Source: Gammaproteobacteria bacterium
GTDB lineage: Bacteria > Pseudomonadota > Gammaproteobacteria > GCA-001735895
DNA length: 15,433 nucleotides
NCBI GenBank assembly: GCA_003645435.1
Contig: QNFD01000020.1
Location: forward strand, 1 to 15,433
Direction of reading: 5' to 3'
Below, piece after piece: positions 1 through 9,098 of the stretch. Every line of letters begins with the position of its first letter. Within the stretch, counting starts at the first letter, position 1. A program made the position numbers and the translations under genes. The notes under the pieces were generated by a model. The model made no database searches. It had not been told where the DNA came from and was given only the letters and a program-made list of their open reading frames with translations.

Positions 1-1
1 G

Positions 2-307
2 CCCGATCTGCATAGTTGCCTGCAAAAATTGCCGGTATTGCTTGAATCACTGCAGCCTCGCCTGCAGCGGCTCGACGCCGATTACCGCATACAAAACTGC
101 TTTCTGAAGATGAAATTTTTCGATTTCAACCAGACCACCATCGAGCGACAGCAGACCACGCCCAGTATCGACGATTACGCGATGCTGTGCGAAGAAGCCT
201 GGCTACGCGCCGAGGTTCCAGTGCGTTTACTCGGCCTCGGCGTACGCCTGATCGACCTCACCGATGACAGCGGACAGATGGATTTGTTCGAAGAACTTGC
301 CGAATAA
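2..307 (+). CDS. dinB: DNA polymerase IV (DinB), C-terminal fragment
   Basis: This is the 3' end of a Y-family translesion DNA polymerase; the frame is open back to the window edge, so the catalytic palm lies outside. About 101 residues remain, corresponding to the end of the thumb/finger linker and the little-finger (PAD) domain that grips primer-template DNA. Family marks are the segment FLKMKFFDFNQTT, the later EEAW followed by RLLGLGVRL, and a terminal QMDLF pentapeptide that matches the beta-clamp-binding motif. The C-terminus at 307 looks natural, because the clamp motif lies near the end and a good intrinsic terminator follows within 15 nt. Identity as DinB rather than UmuC is well supported by the RLLGLGVRL segment and the short tail. 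Codon use is GC-rich, like the rest of the left flank. Confidence 0.93.
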   Translation, partial: PDLHSCLQKLPVLLESLQPRLQRLDADYRIQNCFLKMKFFDFNQTTIERQQTTPSIDDYAMLCEEAWLRAEVPVRLLGLGVRLIDLTDDSGQMDLFEELAE

Positions 308-317
308 CAGGCCCCAG

Positions 318-357
318 ACAAGCGGGAAAATGTCAATAATTTCCACTTGTTTTTATT
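318..357 (+). terminator. Intrinsic terminator of dinB
   Basis: An inverted repeat starts 11 nt after the dinB stop. The left arm ACAAGCGGGAA (318-328) pairs with TTTCCACTTGT (340-350), with one C/A mismatch and one G-T wobble. The right arm runs into a T-rich tract (349-357). Stem plus U-tract is the classical rho-independent form. It insulates dinB from the downstream ORF. Confidence 0.7.
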
Positions 358-437
358 TATCAGAGAGTTATGCTCTGCATTCAATGTAGGTTAGCAACAA
401 CACTTCCTAACTCATTGGATAAATGCCAGGCAAAAAC

Positions 438-629
438 ATGAAGAAAAAATTACGCGCGCCAAAGTTCGAGACCCTGATCTCGTCACCCTGGGCCAGCAGG
501 TCACCGCAAAACTCATATTACGGGGATCCTAGTTACGTCAACCAGGAACAACACGGCCTCGAACACATCGAACGTGACAAGGCAGACGACGAAGGCGTCG
601 AACAAGTCGTCATCCTCGGTTACAACTAG
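438..629 (+). CDS. Hypothetical 63-residue protein
   Basis: No family was recognised. The ORF encodes a small soluble protein with a basic start (MKKKLRAPK), a Ser/Tyr/Asn-rich middle and an acidic second half (ERDKADDEGVEQ), and it ends VVILGYN. There is no signal peptide or membrane segment. The ATG at 438 is preferred over the in-frame ATG at 423 because an AGG lies about 8 nt upstream of it. Support for coding is modest: many codons in the second half end in C or G, as in the flanking GC-rich genes, and no competing gene overlaps it. It sits alone between the dinB terminator and the TSUP gene. It could be a chance ORF. Confidence 0.42.
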   Translation: MKKKLRAPKFETLISSPWASRSPQNSYYGDPSYVNQEQHGLEHIERDKADDEGVEQVVILGYN

Positions 630-749
630 CCCACATCGTCCGCTTCTCGCGGACCACCATCACTCTCTTCGGCTTCGTGCCGATCACGCGTCTGCTCCCA
701 ATCCCTCAAAACAGACCTTCACCACCAGCAGGCTCGACAGAATCCCTGA

Positions 750-1289
750 ATGAGCAGTGACCTCCTGTTGATTGCAATCGCCTGCGCGACCTCGATGATA
801 ACCGCGATTACCGGCATCGGTGGCGGCATGATGCTGATCGCAATCATGCCCGGCTTCCTGCCGGCAACCGCGATCGTGCCGGTACATGCCCTGGTTCAGC
901 TATTTTCCAACTCGAGCCGGGCGCTGTTTGGCTGGCGCTTCCTGCGCTGGGAGTTCGTACTCGCATTCATAGCAGGATCGGTTGTCGGCGGCACGATCGC
1001 CGCGGCGATATCGCGCAAAATCAATCTCGAGTACACGCCGCTGTTCATCGCCGCCTACATTCTGTTCACGGTGTGGGGGCCGGTGCGGAAATTCAGCAAA
1101 CCACCGCGCGGTGAGTTTGTCGTCATCGGCGCGGTTCAAACAGGGTTGAGCATGCTGGTCGGCGCGACCGGTTTGGCCCTTTACTTCTCTTTTGCGCGCT
1201 CGATCGCCACACGTATCAACTCCATGGCTTCCTCGGCCTCGCCCCAACCCTTCACCTTTACCCATTTTTCTTCTTCAAGATCCTTGTAG
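750..1289 (+). pseudogene. Truncated TSUP-family (TauE/SafE) membrane exporter
   Basis: Residues 1-141 read as the N-terminal half of a sulfite-exporter TauE/SafE (TSUP) permease. Visible family features are a first helix with the glycine-rich GIGGGMML motif (residues 22-29), a second region VHALVQLFSNSSRALFGWR (45-63), further hydrophobic helices at about 69-87 and 97-111, and the start of the second repeat (VVIGAVQTGLSMLVGATG, 124-141). Full-length members have about 250 residues and a second copy of the glycine motif. Here family-like sequence ends at codon 141 (about 1172). The frame then runs antisense through the 3' end of ppa, adding about 38 unrelated Ser/Arg-rich residues to a stop at 1287. 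The gene is therefore 3'-truncated and probably non-functional. It could be a recombination scar or an assembly junction. Confidence 0.75.
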
Positions 1290-1711
1290 TGCTCAAAGAA
1301 GTGGGCAATTTGATCAAGCAATACCGGCCGGAGATCCCGGTAAGAGCCGACATCTCCATAATAGGGATGAAGCGCATCCACTGGTACGCAGAGAATTTTT
1401 TCATCGATACCACTTTCATCCTCCATCATTAAAACGCCGATCGGGCGAGAGCGGATAACGACGCCGGGAATCACCGGTATCTGGCCCAGAACAGCGGCAT
1501 CAATAGGATCACCATCGTCTGACAGGGTATGAGGGATGAAGCCGTAGTTGCATGGATAATACATAGCTGTGTGTAGAAACCGGTCGACATACATGGCGCC
1601 CGATTCCTTATCTAATTCATACTTGACGGGAACCCCGCCAATGGGTATTTCGATAATCACATTAACGTCGTAAGGTGGATTTTTTCCAATCGGGATTCGG
1701 TCTAATATCAT
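1181..1711 (-). CDS. ppa: Inorganic pyrophosphatase (class I, soluble)
   Basis: It hydrolyses PPi to two phosphates in the cytoplasm, pulling forward PPi-releasing reactions such as AMP-forming acyl-CoA synthesis. The 176 residues match the usual bacterial family I length. Active-site features seen are [15 protein letters not shown] (Glu21, Lys30), [10 protein letters not shown] (51-60), the signature [11 protein letters not shown] (65-75; Asp66, Asp68, Asp71), DESGIDEKI (Asp98, Asp103, Lys105) and HYKDLE (Tyr142, Lys143). The ATG overlaps the stop of the upstream histidine-kinase gene in an ATGA arrangement (1708-1711), which suggests translational coupling. It is the last gene of the long - strand cluster. 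Its 3' end lies against the broken TSUP gene, with no recognisable terminator between them. Linkage of ppa to a sensor kinase is unusual. Confidence 0.96.
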   Translation of the reverse strand: MILDRIPIGKNPPYDVNVIIEIPIGGVPVKYELDKESGAMYVDRFLHTAMYYPCNYGFIPHTLSDDGDPIDAAVLGQIPVIPGVVIRSRPIGVLMMEDESGIDEKILCVPVDALHPYYGDVGSYRDLRPVLLDQIAHFFEHYKDLEEEKWVKVKGWGEAEEAMELIRVAIERAKEK

Positions 1712-4467
1712 GTGCTTACTCCTTCATTGTCGGCATCGAAACCTGATGCTGCCGGAATGCGAAATGAAAATGTCGCGCCTTTATTGAGTTCGCTATCAAC
1801 CCAGATCTCTCCGCCAAATCGGCTGATAATCTCCGCGCAAATGGGAAGACCCAGTCCGCTACCCTTTGGTTTGCCGCTGTCCTGGTTGCCGACTTGCTGA
1901 AAGCGTTCAAAAACCTTTTGATGGTCGCGAGCATCGATGCCCTGGCCATTATCTTGCACACTGACAATCAGGCCATCTTCTTCAGCCTTCGCTACAATCC
2001 ACACCTCTCCATTGTCTACATCACAGAACTTGACTGCATTAGAGATGAGGTTTATTACAACTTGCGCCAGCCGGTCCGCATCTACATCCACCAGGGGGAG
2101 GTTTTCTGGAATGCTGGCTTGCAACAAAATACCTCGGCCCTGCCGAAACAACCCGGCCGTCGCGCCAATCGCCTCATCGATCACCTCTTTCGGATCGAGT
2201 ATTCGCTTATTCCATTCGAGCTTTCCGGATTCCATCTTGGCAATATCGAGAACATCATCGATAAGGCGTGTCAACCTCTCGCTTTCCTTGACGATAATGC
2301 CTACAAATTTTTCTCTTTGTTGTGCCGGCATATCAGGGCTGTCAAAGATTATCTCAGAGAAGGAACGGATTGATGTCAGTGGGGTTCTCAGTTCGTGGCT
2401 TACCGTAGATACGAATTCATCTTTGAGCTTATCCAGCTCCAGCAAGCGAATATTGGCAGTTTTAAGGTCATTTGACGCTTTCTCCAACTGCACGGATTTC
2501 TCCTTCAACTGCCTGCTGTACTCGATTATTTGCGATGCTTCATCGACTATTTGCATCATTTCGTCGATGTCATGTACTTCCTCGCGCACCACCGAGGCGA
2601 CCATGATTCGCGCCGAAGCTGAGCCAATGGCGCCCGCGAGCTGGCGTTCGCCAAAGGCAACGGCTTCAGCATCCGCCGGGCTATCATCTTCGAGTTTCCG
2701 TTCAATCAATTGCTCGTAACGACCAAATGCGACTACCATTCTTGATTCACCAATGAATCGCGCTACCAGATTTCTTAACTCTTCAATCGTAATATTGCCC
2801 TGCCAGAATCCTCGACCACCGGTCGTTTTCTTGAATACATCGACAAAAAGAATCGCCTGGCTACGCTCGACAATACTCTGCGAGGTAAATATCGAAACGC
2901 ACAGGTAAAGGCCAATATTGACGAACATTGCCCAAAACAGGGCATGACTGATGGGGTCGAGCCCCTGCAACCCAAACAAGGCATAAGGCTTCAACATTTC
3001 AATGCCATAGGGACCATTCGATAAAAAGCTTTCGGAAAGCCATCCAGAACGGGCAAATGACGGCATCAGCAACGTATAGAACCAACACAAAAATCCGCCG
3101 GCCAGACCCGCAAAAGCACCGGCACGACTTGCTCCTTTCCAAAATATCCCACCGATGATAGCGGGTGCGAACTGTGCAGCGGCGGTGAAGGAAACCAGGC
3201 CTATCGATACCAGCGCGTAGGAGTCACCGATAAGCCTTACATATACGTATCCCAGCAGTAACATCAATCCAATAGTGACACGACGAATGGAAAGGATCAG
3301 TCCCGTTAAATCAGCACGTTCATTAAGCCGCAACCCCGCGAATCTTAACAATACAGGCATCACAAGATCGTTAGAGACCATGGTACTGAGCGCAATTGTC
3401 GCCACGATAATCATCCCGGTAGCAGCCGAAAGTCCGCCGATAAAAGCAAGCAACGCCAGCGCCTCCTGTTTCTCAGCCATGGGCAGGGTTAGCACGAAAG
3501 TGTCTGCATTTACTCCGCCTGCAGGGAAATGCATGAGACCACCAAATGCGATCGGTAATACAAATATATTAATCAGCAGGAGATAGAGCGGAAATAGCCA
3601 GATGGCTTTCTTGAAATGTGACTCGTCCACATTTTCCACTACGGTCACTTGAAACTGCCGTGGCAGGAAAATGATTGCCGCCATGGAGAGCACCGTGAGC
3701 GAAGCCAGGCTACCGTAGCCGCCAGCGCCCTCAATTACGAAAAGTTTTGCCATGCTTGCAGAGTTTTGCGCGCGCAAAAATATGTCGCCAAAGCCATCGT
3801 AAACGCCGTAGGTGACGAATAGACCGACTGCCAGAAAAGCCAATAACTTAACTACAGACTCGAATGCAATCGCAACCACCATTCCCTCGTGATGTTCGCT
3901 CGCATCGATGTGTCGAGCACCAAACAGAATTGCGAATGCGGCCATAAAAATAGCCACATAAAATGCCGTGTCGGTAAGAATTGGCACACTGCTCAAGTTC
4001 TTCGGCATGATAATTTCGGGATATTGCACCAGCAAGGTGAAGCTGGTGGACACGGCTTTAAGCTGGAGCGAGATATAAGGCATGATGCCAATTACGGCGA
4101 TAATCGTCACCAGACCGCCTAAATATGAACTCTTTCCATATCGTGAAGCTATGAAGTCCGCGATAGAAGTAATTCGGTTGATCCTGGATATCCTGATAAT
4201 CTTGCGAATCAAAAACCAGCCAAGAATGAATGCCAGGGTAGGTCCAATATATATTGGCAGAAAACCGACACCGCTGGACGCGGCGCGCCCGACACTTCCA
4301 TAAAATGTCCACGAGGTACAATAGACTGCAATCGAGAGCGTGTAGATATAGGGATTTGCGATTAAACTCCGATTCTGATCAGCTCGCTTATCACCCCAGT
4401 AGGCTATTGCAAACAGTACGCATAAATACAGGAATGCAACAGCGGTAATTGTATACCCCTGTAGCAT
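1708..4467 (-). CDS. Sodium:solute symporter-type sensor histidine kinase (CbrA-like)
   Basis: This 919-residue hybrid sensor lies in the inner membrane. Residues 1-530 form an SSS (SLC5-type) permease of about 13 helices; [12 protein letters not shown] (49-60) and [12 protein letters not shown] (69-80) are typical of the CbrA/CrbS group. Residues 560-625 fit the STAC linker domain, ending [18 protein letters not shown] coiled coil (about 645-685) leads to a HisKA DHp domain with SHELRTP (His691, Glu692, Thr695). The HATPase follows, with N-box NLISNAVKF (Asn810), G1 DNGQGID (839-845), an F-box ERFQQ and G2 GSGLGL. There is no PAS domain and no attached receiver, unlike many relatives. All catalytic motifs look intact. 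A small membrane protein lies 3 nt upstream and ppa overlaps downstream. Related sensors govern carbon-source use (histidine in CbrA, acetate in CrbS/MxtR); the ligand here is unknown. Confidence 0.94.
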   Translation of the reverse strand: MLQGYTITAVAFLYLCVLFAIAYWGDKRADQNRSLIANPYIYTLSIAVYCTSWTFYGSVGRAASSGVGFLPIYIGPTLAFILGWFLIRKIIRISRINRITSIADFIASRYGKSSYLGGLVTIIAVIGIMPYISLQLKAVSTSFTLLVQYPEIIMPKNLSSVPILTDTAFYVAIFMAAFAILFGARHIDASEHHEGMVVAIAFESVVKLLAFLAVGLFVTYGVYDGFGDIFLRAQNSASMAKLFVIEGAGGYGSLASLTVLSMAAIIFLPRQFQVTVVENVDESHFKKAIWLFPLYLLLINIFVLPIAFGGLMHFPAGGVNADTFVLTLPMAEKQEALALLAFIGGLSAATGMIIVATIALSTMVSNDLVMPVLLRFAGLRLNERADLTGLILSIRRVTIGLMLLLGYVYVRLIGDSYALVSIGLVSFTAAAQFAPAIIGGIFWKGASRAGAFAGLAGGFLCWFYTLLMPSFARSGWLSESFLSNGPYGIEMLKPYALFGLQGLDPISHALFWAMFVNIGLYLCVSIFTSQSIVERSQAILFVDVFKKTTGGRGFWQGNITIEELRNLVARFIGESRMVVAFGRYEQLIERKLEDDSPADAEAVAFGERQLAGAIGSASARIMVASVVREEVHDIDEMMQIVDEASQIIEYSRQLKEKSVQLEKASNDLKTANIRLLELDKLKDEFVSTVSHELRTPLTSIRSFSEIIFDSPDMPAQQREKFVGIIVKESERLTRLIDDVLDIAKMESGKLEWNKRILDPKEVIDEAIGATAGLFRQGRGILLQASIPENLPLVDVDADRLAQVVINLISNAVKFCDVDNGEVWIVAKAEEDGLIVSVQDNGQGIDARDHQKVFERFQQVGNQDSGKPKGSGLGLPICAEIISRFGGEIWVDSELNKGATFSFRIPAASGFDADNEGVST

Positions 4468-4470
4468 GGG

Positions 4471-4749
4471 CTAGTTTTTCTCACCGGTTACACTTGTCGT
4501 GTCGCCGGGTTCTTTATTCACTGCCTTGATTTTTCTCTCTTGCTCAGCGTTTACCTGGGTGCGCTCGACAACCAGCATCATCAGCGCAATCAACGCCGCC
4601 CAGGCGAGGAACAGGTAGAGAAACAACAGCGGGATTCCCGCGACCAGAACAGGTTTGTCAAATATCAGAATAAATGGCGGACTGAACATTAAAATGCCGA
4701 GAATGAGTAATCCGACAATTCGTTCGCTCGAAATCCCTGAACGTTTCAT
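4471..4749 (-). CDS. Small two-helix membrane protein paired with the symporter-kinase
   Basis: About 92 residues. Two hydrophobic segments are visible, IVGLLILGILMFSPPFILIF and GIPLLFLYLFLAWAALIALM, followed by a charged cytoplasmic tail (ERTQVNAEQERKIK). The layout, with a PP in helix 1 and a GIPLLFLYLF start to helix 2, resembles the small accessory membrane proteins (DUF485/DUF3311/YhdT-like) encoded before SSS transporters such as ActP and PanF. I cannot assign the exact family. The ATG at 4749 is preferred over an in-frame TTG at 4761. The stop is 3 nt from the kinase ATG, so the two are almost certainly co-translated. A likely role is assembly or modulation of the symporter domain; this is inference from position. 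Confidence 0.8.
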   Translation of the reverse strand: MKRSGISSERIVGLLILGILMFSPPFILIFDKPVLVAGIPLLFLYLFLAWAALIALMMLVVERTQVNAEQERKIKAVNKEPGDTTSVTGEKN

Positions 4750-4847
4750 GGCTTCTGACAAGTCTTGTTAAACTGATCAGCCCGGGTAAATTCTTCGGCG
4801 AACAGGGACAATTGACCAGTATTCATCGTCAGGTTTTGCGACCACTG

Positions 4848-5225
4848 CTAGGTTTCGCTGTCACCCAATAATTCCTCTACTCGCTTTAAGATATCGCGAG
4901 TAGAGAAAGGCTTGGTCATGTAGGCATCGGCGCCCAGGGACATTCCTTTTTCGCGCTCTGAATCTCTACCCTTGGCTGTCAACATGATAATGCGGATCGA
5001 TTTCCACAGTGGATTTGCGCGTATTTTCTCGCAGACTTCGAAGCCGTCCAGCTTAGGCATCATTACATCGAGTATCAACAGGTCAGGAACCGTCGCAGTG
5101 ACCTTTTCCATTGCCTGCTCACCATCGTAAGCGATCACAACCTCGTATCCGGCGCTCTTCACAACGTATTCGAGTGAGGTGACGATGTATTCTTCATCAT
5201 CGACTATTAAGACAGTCTTACTCAT
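4848..5225 (-). CDS. Single-domain response regulator (CheY-like receiver)
   Basis: The 125 residues form one receiver domain with no output domain. The acidic pocket is DDEE (9-12), the phospho-acceptor is Asp53 in LLILDVMMP, the switch Thr is Thr83 in MLTAKG, and the conserved Lys is Lys105 in MTKPFS. The ATG follows an AAGGAG-type Shine-Dalgarno. The gene lies between livF and the kinase pair on the same strand, so it is the obvious partner of the 919-residue kinase. With no DNA-binding part it must pass its signal by protein contact or phosphotransfer. A second receiver of the same type is at 12433-12804. Confidence 0.95.
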   Translation of the reverse strand: MSKTVLIVDDEEYIVTSLEYVVKSAGYEVVIAYDGEQAMEKVTATVPDLLILDVMMPKLDGFEVCEKIRANPLWKSIRIIMLTAKGRDSEREKGMSLGADAYMTKPFSTRDILKRVEELLGDSET

Positions 5226-5255
5226 ATCTCGCTCCTTAACTCCTTCTCTGCCGCT

Positions 5256-5274
5256 GTTGTAGCAAACCTACAAC
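5256..5274 (-). other. Perfect hairpin after livF
   Basis: GTTGTAG and CTACAAC form a perfect 7-bp stem with a 5-nt loop, 2 nt beyond the livF stop. No T tract follows in the - strand direction, so it is not a standard terminator. It may mark an RNA processing or stability boundary between the transporter genes and the signalling genes. Confidence 0.45.
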
Positions 5275-5276
5275 CC

Positions 5277-6074
5277 TCAGAGTGCCAGGTATTCATGCCG
5301 CAATTCCTCATTATCGAGTACCTCTTGCGCAGAGCCACGGAAAACAATTTCCCCGGTGTCCAGGATGATCGCGCTATCGGCAAGCTTAAGCGCTGCGATG
5401 GCGTTCTGCTCGACTATGATTGTGGTAATACCGGCTTCCTTGACATCCTGCAGGATCGCTTCTATCTCGTGTACGATGACCGGGGCCAGGCCTTCATAGG
5501 GTTCATCCAGCAACAACAACTTGATATCGCGGGCGAGCGCCCTGGCCACCGCCAACATCTGCTGTTCACCGCCCGAAAGTGTTGTTGCTTCCTGCCGACG
5601 GCGTTCATCGAGGCGTGGAAAATGCTGGTAAATGCGTTTCAGCGGCCAACCTACAGGTTCGGCAATCTGGGCCAGACTCAGGTTTTCTTCAACCGTCAGG
5701 CCTGGAATGATGCGCCGATCCTCCGGCACCAGCTGAATACCCGCCTGGGCAGCCTGGTAGGCAACCAGGTTGTGAATCGGCTTGCCTTGCAGAAAAATTT
5801 CCCCGCTCCTGATCGCAGGCTCTTCCGCGCGCGCAATGGCACGCAGCGTCGATGTTTTGCCGGCGCCGTTACGACCAAGCAAGGCGACTATTTCGCCCTC
5901 GGCGATATCGAAGGATACACCCTGAACTATGTAAGATTCATTGTAGTAAGCGTGGATGTCACGACAGGAAAAAAATACCTCCGGATTATCGGAAATTGTG
6001 TTTTCGTCTTGCACACCGTCGGCGGCAATTGTCGGATCTGTGTTAACCACAACGCCGGAATTCGTCGTTGTCAT
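5277..6074 (-). CDS. livF: LIV-type ABC transporter ATP-binding protein (LivF-like)
   Basis: This is one of two cytoplasmic ATPases that energise the importer. The 265 residues include an unusual polar N-terminal extension of about 30 residues before the ABC core. Walker A is GRNGAGKT (67-74), the Q-loop region is GIQLVPEDRRI, the signature is LSGGEQQ (166-172), and Walker B is LLLLDEP (Glu191). The VEQN at the H-loop position is typical of LivF. The ATG overlaps the livG stop (ATGA, 6071-6074), indicating translational coupling. The extension start is accepted because of this overlap, but initiation further in cannot be excluded. Specificity is set by the binding protein, so the Liv name denotes family and not proven substrate. 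Confidence 0.95.
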   Translation of the reverse strand: MTTTNSGVVVNTDPTIAADGVQDENTISDNPEVFFSCRDIHAYYNESYIVQGVSFDIAEGEIVALLGRNGAGKTSTLRAIARAEEPAIRSGEIFLQGKPIHNLVAYQAAQAGIQLVPEDRRIIPGLTVEENLSLAQIAEPVGWPLKRIYQHFPRLDERRRQEATTLSGGEQQMLAVARALARDIKLLLLDEPYEGLAPVIVHEIEAILQDVKEAGITTIIVEQNAIAALKLADSAIILDTGEIVFRGSAQEVLDNEELRHEYLAL

Positions 6075-6826
6075 CCCAGTTCCCCTCCCAGATAGGCCTC
6101 GATGACAACCGGGTTACCCTTGATTTCATCCGGTTTGCCCTCGGCAATTATGGCTCCCTGCGCCAGCACCGATATTTTCTGGGCAAGGGAAAAAACCACG
6201 TGCATATCATGCTCGATAATAATTTTGGTGATACCACGTTCGGAAATCTTTTTTAGCAGGTCAATAGTATTGTTGGTATCTGCACGCGCCATGCCGGCAG
6301 TGGGTTCATCCAGCAGCAATAACTTAGGATGTTGAATCAGGCACATCGCGAGTTCCAGGCGCCGTTTGTCGCCACGCGACAGCGTCGATGAAATTATCTC
6401 CTTGCGATCGATCAGGCCCATATCTTCGAGTATATCGAGCACCTCATCACGCACCTCGGCACGCGATTCTACATGTCGCCAGGCATTCATCCTGAAGGCG
6501 CCATCGGCCTTGGCAAAGGCTGGAATCATGACATTTTCAAATACACTCAACTCTTCAAAAATTTCCGGCGTCTGAAAAACTCGCGACACTCCCAGTTGAT
6601 TGATCTGGTGCGGTTTCAACCCCAGCAAAGACTCGCCATCAAATTGCACGCTACCCGTATCGGGGGTCAAACGCCCGACGAAACAATTTAGCAGGGTAGA
6701 CTTTCCCGCTCCATTCGGGCCAATGATAGCGTGCACGCTACCTTGCTCAACCTGCAAGTTGACTTGATTCAAGGCACGCAGGCCACCGAAGGTCAAATTG
6801 ACGTCAGAAACTTCTAGAATAGCCAT
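6071..6826 (-). CDS. livG: LIV-type ABC transporter ATP-binding protein (LivG-like)
   Basis: This is the second ATPase of the importer, 251 residues from the ATG at 6826. Starting there leaves a 4-nt gap to livM and an AGG-containing ribosome site; a longer in-frame start would overlap livM by about 60 nt without need. Walker A is GPNGAGKS (36-43), the Q-loop is SRVFQTPEIF, Walker B is LLLLDEP, and the H-loop is IIEHDM (His206). The ABC signature is LSRGDKRRLEL in place of the common LSYGQQRRLEI. The DEPTAGMARADTN segment agrees with a distinct subgroup of Liv/Urt-like importers that carries this variant. Both ATP sites appear usable. It overlaps livF by 4 nt. Confidence 0.95.
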   Translation of the reverse strand: MAILEVSDVNLTFGGLRALNQVNLQVEQGSVHAIIGPNGAGKSTLLNCFVGRLTPDTGSVQFDGESLLGLKPHQINQLGVSRVFQTPEIFEELSVFENVMIPAFAKADGAFRMNAWRHVESRAEVRDEVLDILEDMGLIDRKEIISSTLSRGDKRRLELAMCLIQHPKLLLLDEPTAGMARADTNNTIDLLKKISERGITKIIIEHDMHVVFSLAQKISVLAQGAIIAEGKPDEIKGNPVVIEAYLGGELG

Positions 6827-6830
6827 GTCA

Positions 6831-8012
6831 CTAACCTGCCGAATCCGTCGGCAACGGGGCGACGGGCTTGTTTCGTTTATAAAGTGCACGAATCCGGGTT
6901 AACCCGTCTACCAGGCCACCAGGCAAAAATATAACGATAACCATAAACAAGAGACCAAGCGTAAAATGCCAGCCTTCACCGACAAACATGCTGGTCACCG
7001 CAACAGAGAAATCCTGCAAACCGGACGGCAGGAAAGAAAACGATGCCTCTAGAATGGAATCATTGATCGAGGAAAAAATATTCTCGAAATACTTGATAAT
7101 GACTGCCCCAAGTACCGGGCCAATCAAGGTGCCAACACCGCCCAGAATAGTCATTAGAACCACCTCGCCAGAGGCTGTCCATTGCATTCGCTCGGCGCCC
7201 GCCAAAGGGTCGGTTGCCGCCAACAGTCCTCCGGCCAGGCCTGCATACATGCCTGAAATCACAAAAGCAGCCAGTAGATAGGGTCGCGTATTAACCCCCG
7301 TATACATCAATCGGTTTTTGTTCGACTTGATCGCCTTTAATACCATGCCGAAATTGGATCGCGCAATTCGCATTGCGATGTAAAAACCAATAATCAGCAG
7401 CACCGCACAGAAATAGAATCCGGGATAACCACTCATCTTCATGCCGAATAAATTGGTAATCGGAATGCCATTTTCAATAACCCCGAATGCCTGGTCTACC
7501 AACCTCAGATCTTCGTCACGAAGATTTAAAACATAGTCCGCCGCTCGATCTGACGGCGCAAGCTGACGCACCTGCAAACCGGTTTCGCCGTTGGTGATTG
7601 GGGTCAGCACGGAATAGGCCAGGTTGTAGGACATTTGCGCAAAAGCCAGCGTCAGAATCGAGAAATATATTCCCGATCGACGCAGGGTGACGAAGCCGAT
7701 GATTAACGCAAACACGCCAGCTATTACAATCGAAAACATTATCGCCGGAATGACATTCATCGTGAACAACTTGAACATCCACACCGAGGCATACGATCCA
7801 ACCCCTAGAAAAGCCGCATGACCGAAGGACAAATAGCCGGTAAGACCAAACAGGATATTGAACCCGATTGCAAACAGGCCATAGATCGCGAACTTCTGCA
7901 GCAAGTCGGGATAAGCAGCCCCGAATGGGATTAAAATAATTGGTGCTGAAAGTACTATCACAGCAAATAGAATTAGCAGGCGCAAGTCTGCCCGGGATGA
8001 TGTACTCGACAT
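6831..8012 (-). CDS. livM: LIV-type ABC transporter permease (LivM-like)
   Basis: A 393-residue inner-membrane permease. Family motifs are [17 protein letters not shown] (59-75), the cytoplasmic coupling loop with [15 protein letters not shown] (221-235), and [16 protein letters not shown] (291-306). Two non-hydrophobic stretches, about 143-195 and 310-350, are longer than in classical LivM and probably face the periplasm. The ATG lies 5 nt after the livH stop, and the GGAGG of its ribosome site is inside the last codons of livH, so the two are coupled. It pairs with the livH product to form the translocation pore. Confidence 0.95.
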   Translation of the reverse strand: MSSTSSRADLRLLILFAVIVLSAPIILIPFGAAYPDLLQKFAIYGLFAIGFNILFGLTGYLSFGHAAFLGVGSYASVWMFKLFTMNVIPAIMFSIVIAGVFALIIGFVTLRRSGIYFSILTLAFAQMSYNLAYSVLTPITNGETGLQVRQLAPSDRAADYVLNLRDEDLRLVDQAFGVIENGIPITNLFGMKMSGYPGFYFCAVLLIIGFYIAMRIARSNFGMVLKAIKSNKNRLMYTGVNTRPYLLAAFVISGMYAGLAGGLLAATDPLAGAERMQWTASGEVVLMTILGGVGTLIGPVLGAVIIKYFENIFSSINDSILEASFSFLPSGLQDFSVAVTSMFVGEGWHFTLGLLFMVIVIFLPGGLVDGLTRIRALYKRNKPVAPLPTDSAG

Positions 8013-8017
8013 TATTA

Positions 8018-9043
8018 CTAATCCTCCATCACGCCTTTGCGGCCCATGAGGCCGCGGGGCATGGTCAGAAGTATTATCACCGCAACCAGGTAGATAATAA
8101 TCTGATCTATTCCCGGGATAATACTCTTGATTTCATTCATAGACGCGAACGACTGCAACACACCCAGCAGAAAACCCGCCGCCACTGCTCCACCCAGGGA
8201 ACCCATGCCGCCAACAACTACCACAACAAACGATAGCACCAGGAAATCCATACCCATATGGTAGTCGGGCGGAAGAATTGGCGTGTACATCGCGCCGGCC
8301 ACCCCGGCGACGATGGCGGCCAGCCCGAAAACCACGGTAAAACGTCTCTCGATATTGATTCCGAGCAGACTCACCATTTCCCGATCGCGCATGCCGGCGC
8401 GAACCACCATGCCAAATGTGGTGAATTGCAGGAATGCAAATACAGCAAAGATAACAATGGCTGAGAAAGCGAAATAAACCAGCCTCCACCACGGGTACAC
8501 GACGCTCTCGCCCAGGCCCAGCCAGATACCGATATTGGCACTACCAGAGACGATGTCCGGCGCAGATTGTGGAATCGGATTCGCACCGAAGTAATGTTTG
8601 ATAATTTCCTGCAGCACGATAGCCAGGCCGAAGGTCACTAAAATCTGGTCTGCGTGGGGGCGGTTGTAAAAATGCTTGATCAGTCCCCGCTCCATGATCA
8701 CGCCGATGATCAACATCAGGGGAATAGTAAACAAGATGGAAAGGGGGACCGCAAAGTCAATCATAATGGTGCCGATATCACCGAACCAGATTTCGAGATA
8801 CGGCGTACGAACTTCCAGGGCAGTTCCCCAGGCGGTTGTCTGGTTGGGGTCGAGAACTACCTGCTCGAGGCTGATCAACTTGTTGAATGACACCGCACAG
8901 AAAGCACCGAGCATGAATAGTGCGCCATGGGCGAAATTGACAATGCCGAGAGTGCCGAAGGCAAGTGTCAGTCCCAAAGCGATCAATGCATAGGCGCCAC
9001 CCTTATCGAGGCCATTGAGTATTTGTAGAAATAATGCATCCAT
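8018..9043 (-). CDS. livH: LIV-type ABC transporter permease (LivH-like)
   Basis: A 341-residue inner-membrane permease, about 40-50 residues longer than classical LivH. Recognisable parts are [17 protein letters not shown] (32-48), [19 protein letters not shown] sequence at 131-146, the coupling loop [20 protein letters not shown] (210-229), [13 protein letters not shown] (278-290) and [10 protein letters not shown] near the end. The extra length lies in a polar stretch at about 55-95, after the first motif. It follows the binding-protein gene after a 107-nt gap that holds a strong hairpin, which could lower permease expression relative to the binding protein. The ATG at 9043 has only a weak Shine-Dalgarno. 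Confidence 0.95.
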   Translation of the reverse strand: MDALFLQILNGLDKGGAYALIALGLTLAFGTLGIVNFAHGALFMLGAFCAVSFNKLISLEQVVLDPNQTTAWGTALEVRTPYLEIWFGDIGTIMIDFAVPLSILFTIPLMLIIGVIMERGLIKHFYNRPHADQILVTFGLAIVLQEIIKHYFGANPIPQSAPDIVSGSANIGIWLGLGESVVYPWWRLVYFAFSAIVIFAVFAFLQFTTFGMVVRAGMRDREMVSLLGINIERRFTVVFGLAAIVAGVAGAMYTPILPPDYHMGMDFLVLSFVVVVVGGMGSLGGAVAAGFLLGVLQSFASMNEIKSIIPGIDQIIIYLVAVIILLTMPRGLMGRKGVMED

Positions 9044-9098
9044 AAGCTTTACTCACTCATCGCGGCTGCAATGTAGTCTGATGCCATTGCATCTGTTG

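Noticed and set aside
638..654. GTCCGC/GCGGAC hairpin between the small ORF and the TSUP gene
   Set aside because: Only 6 bp, 5-nt loop and no T tract; too weak to call a terminator. Nothing else was seen in 630-749.
1937..2719. A 260-codon + strand ORF opposite the kinase domain
   Set aside because: Ser/Thr/Ile-rich product typical of antisense reading through a kinase gene; the - strand frame carries all HisKA/HATPase motifs.
5295..6095. A 266-codon + strand ORF opposite livF
   Set aside because: It is the antisense shadow of an intact ABC ATPase gene; its product is low-complexity and has no family motif or ribosome site.
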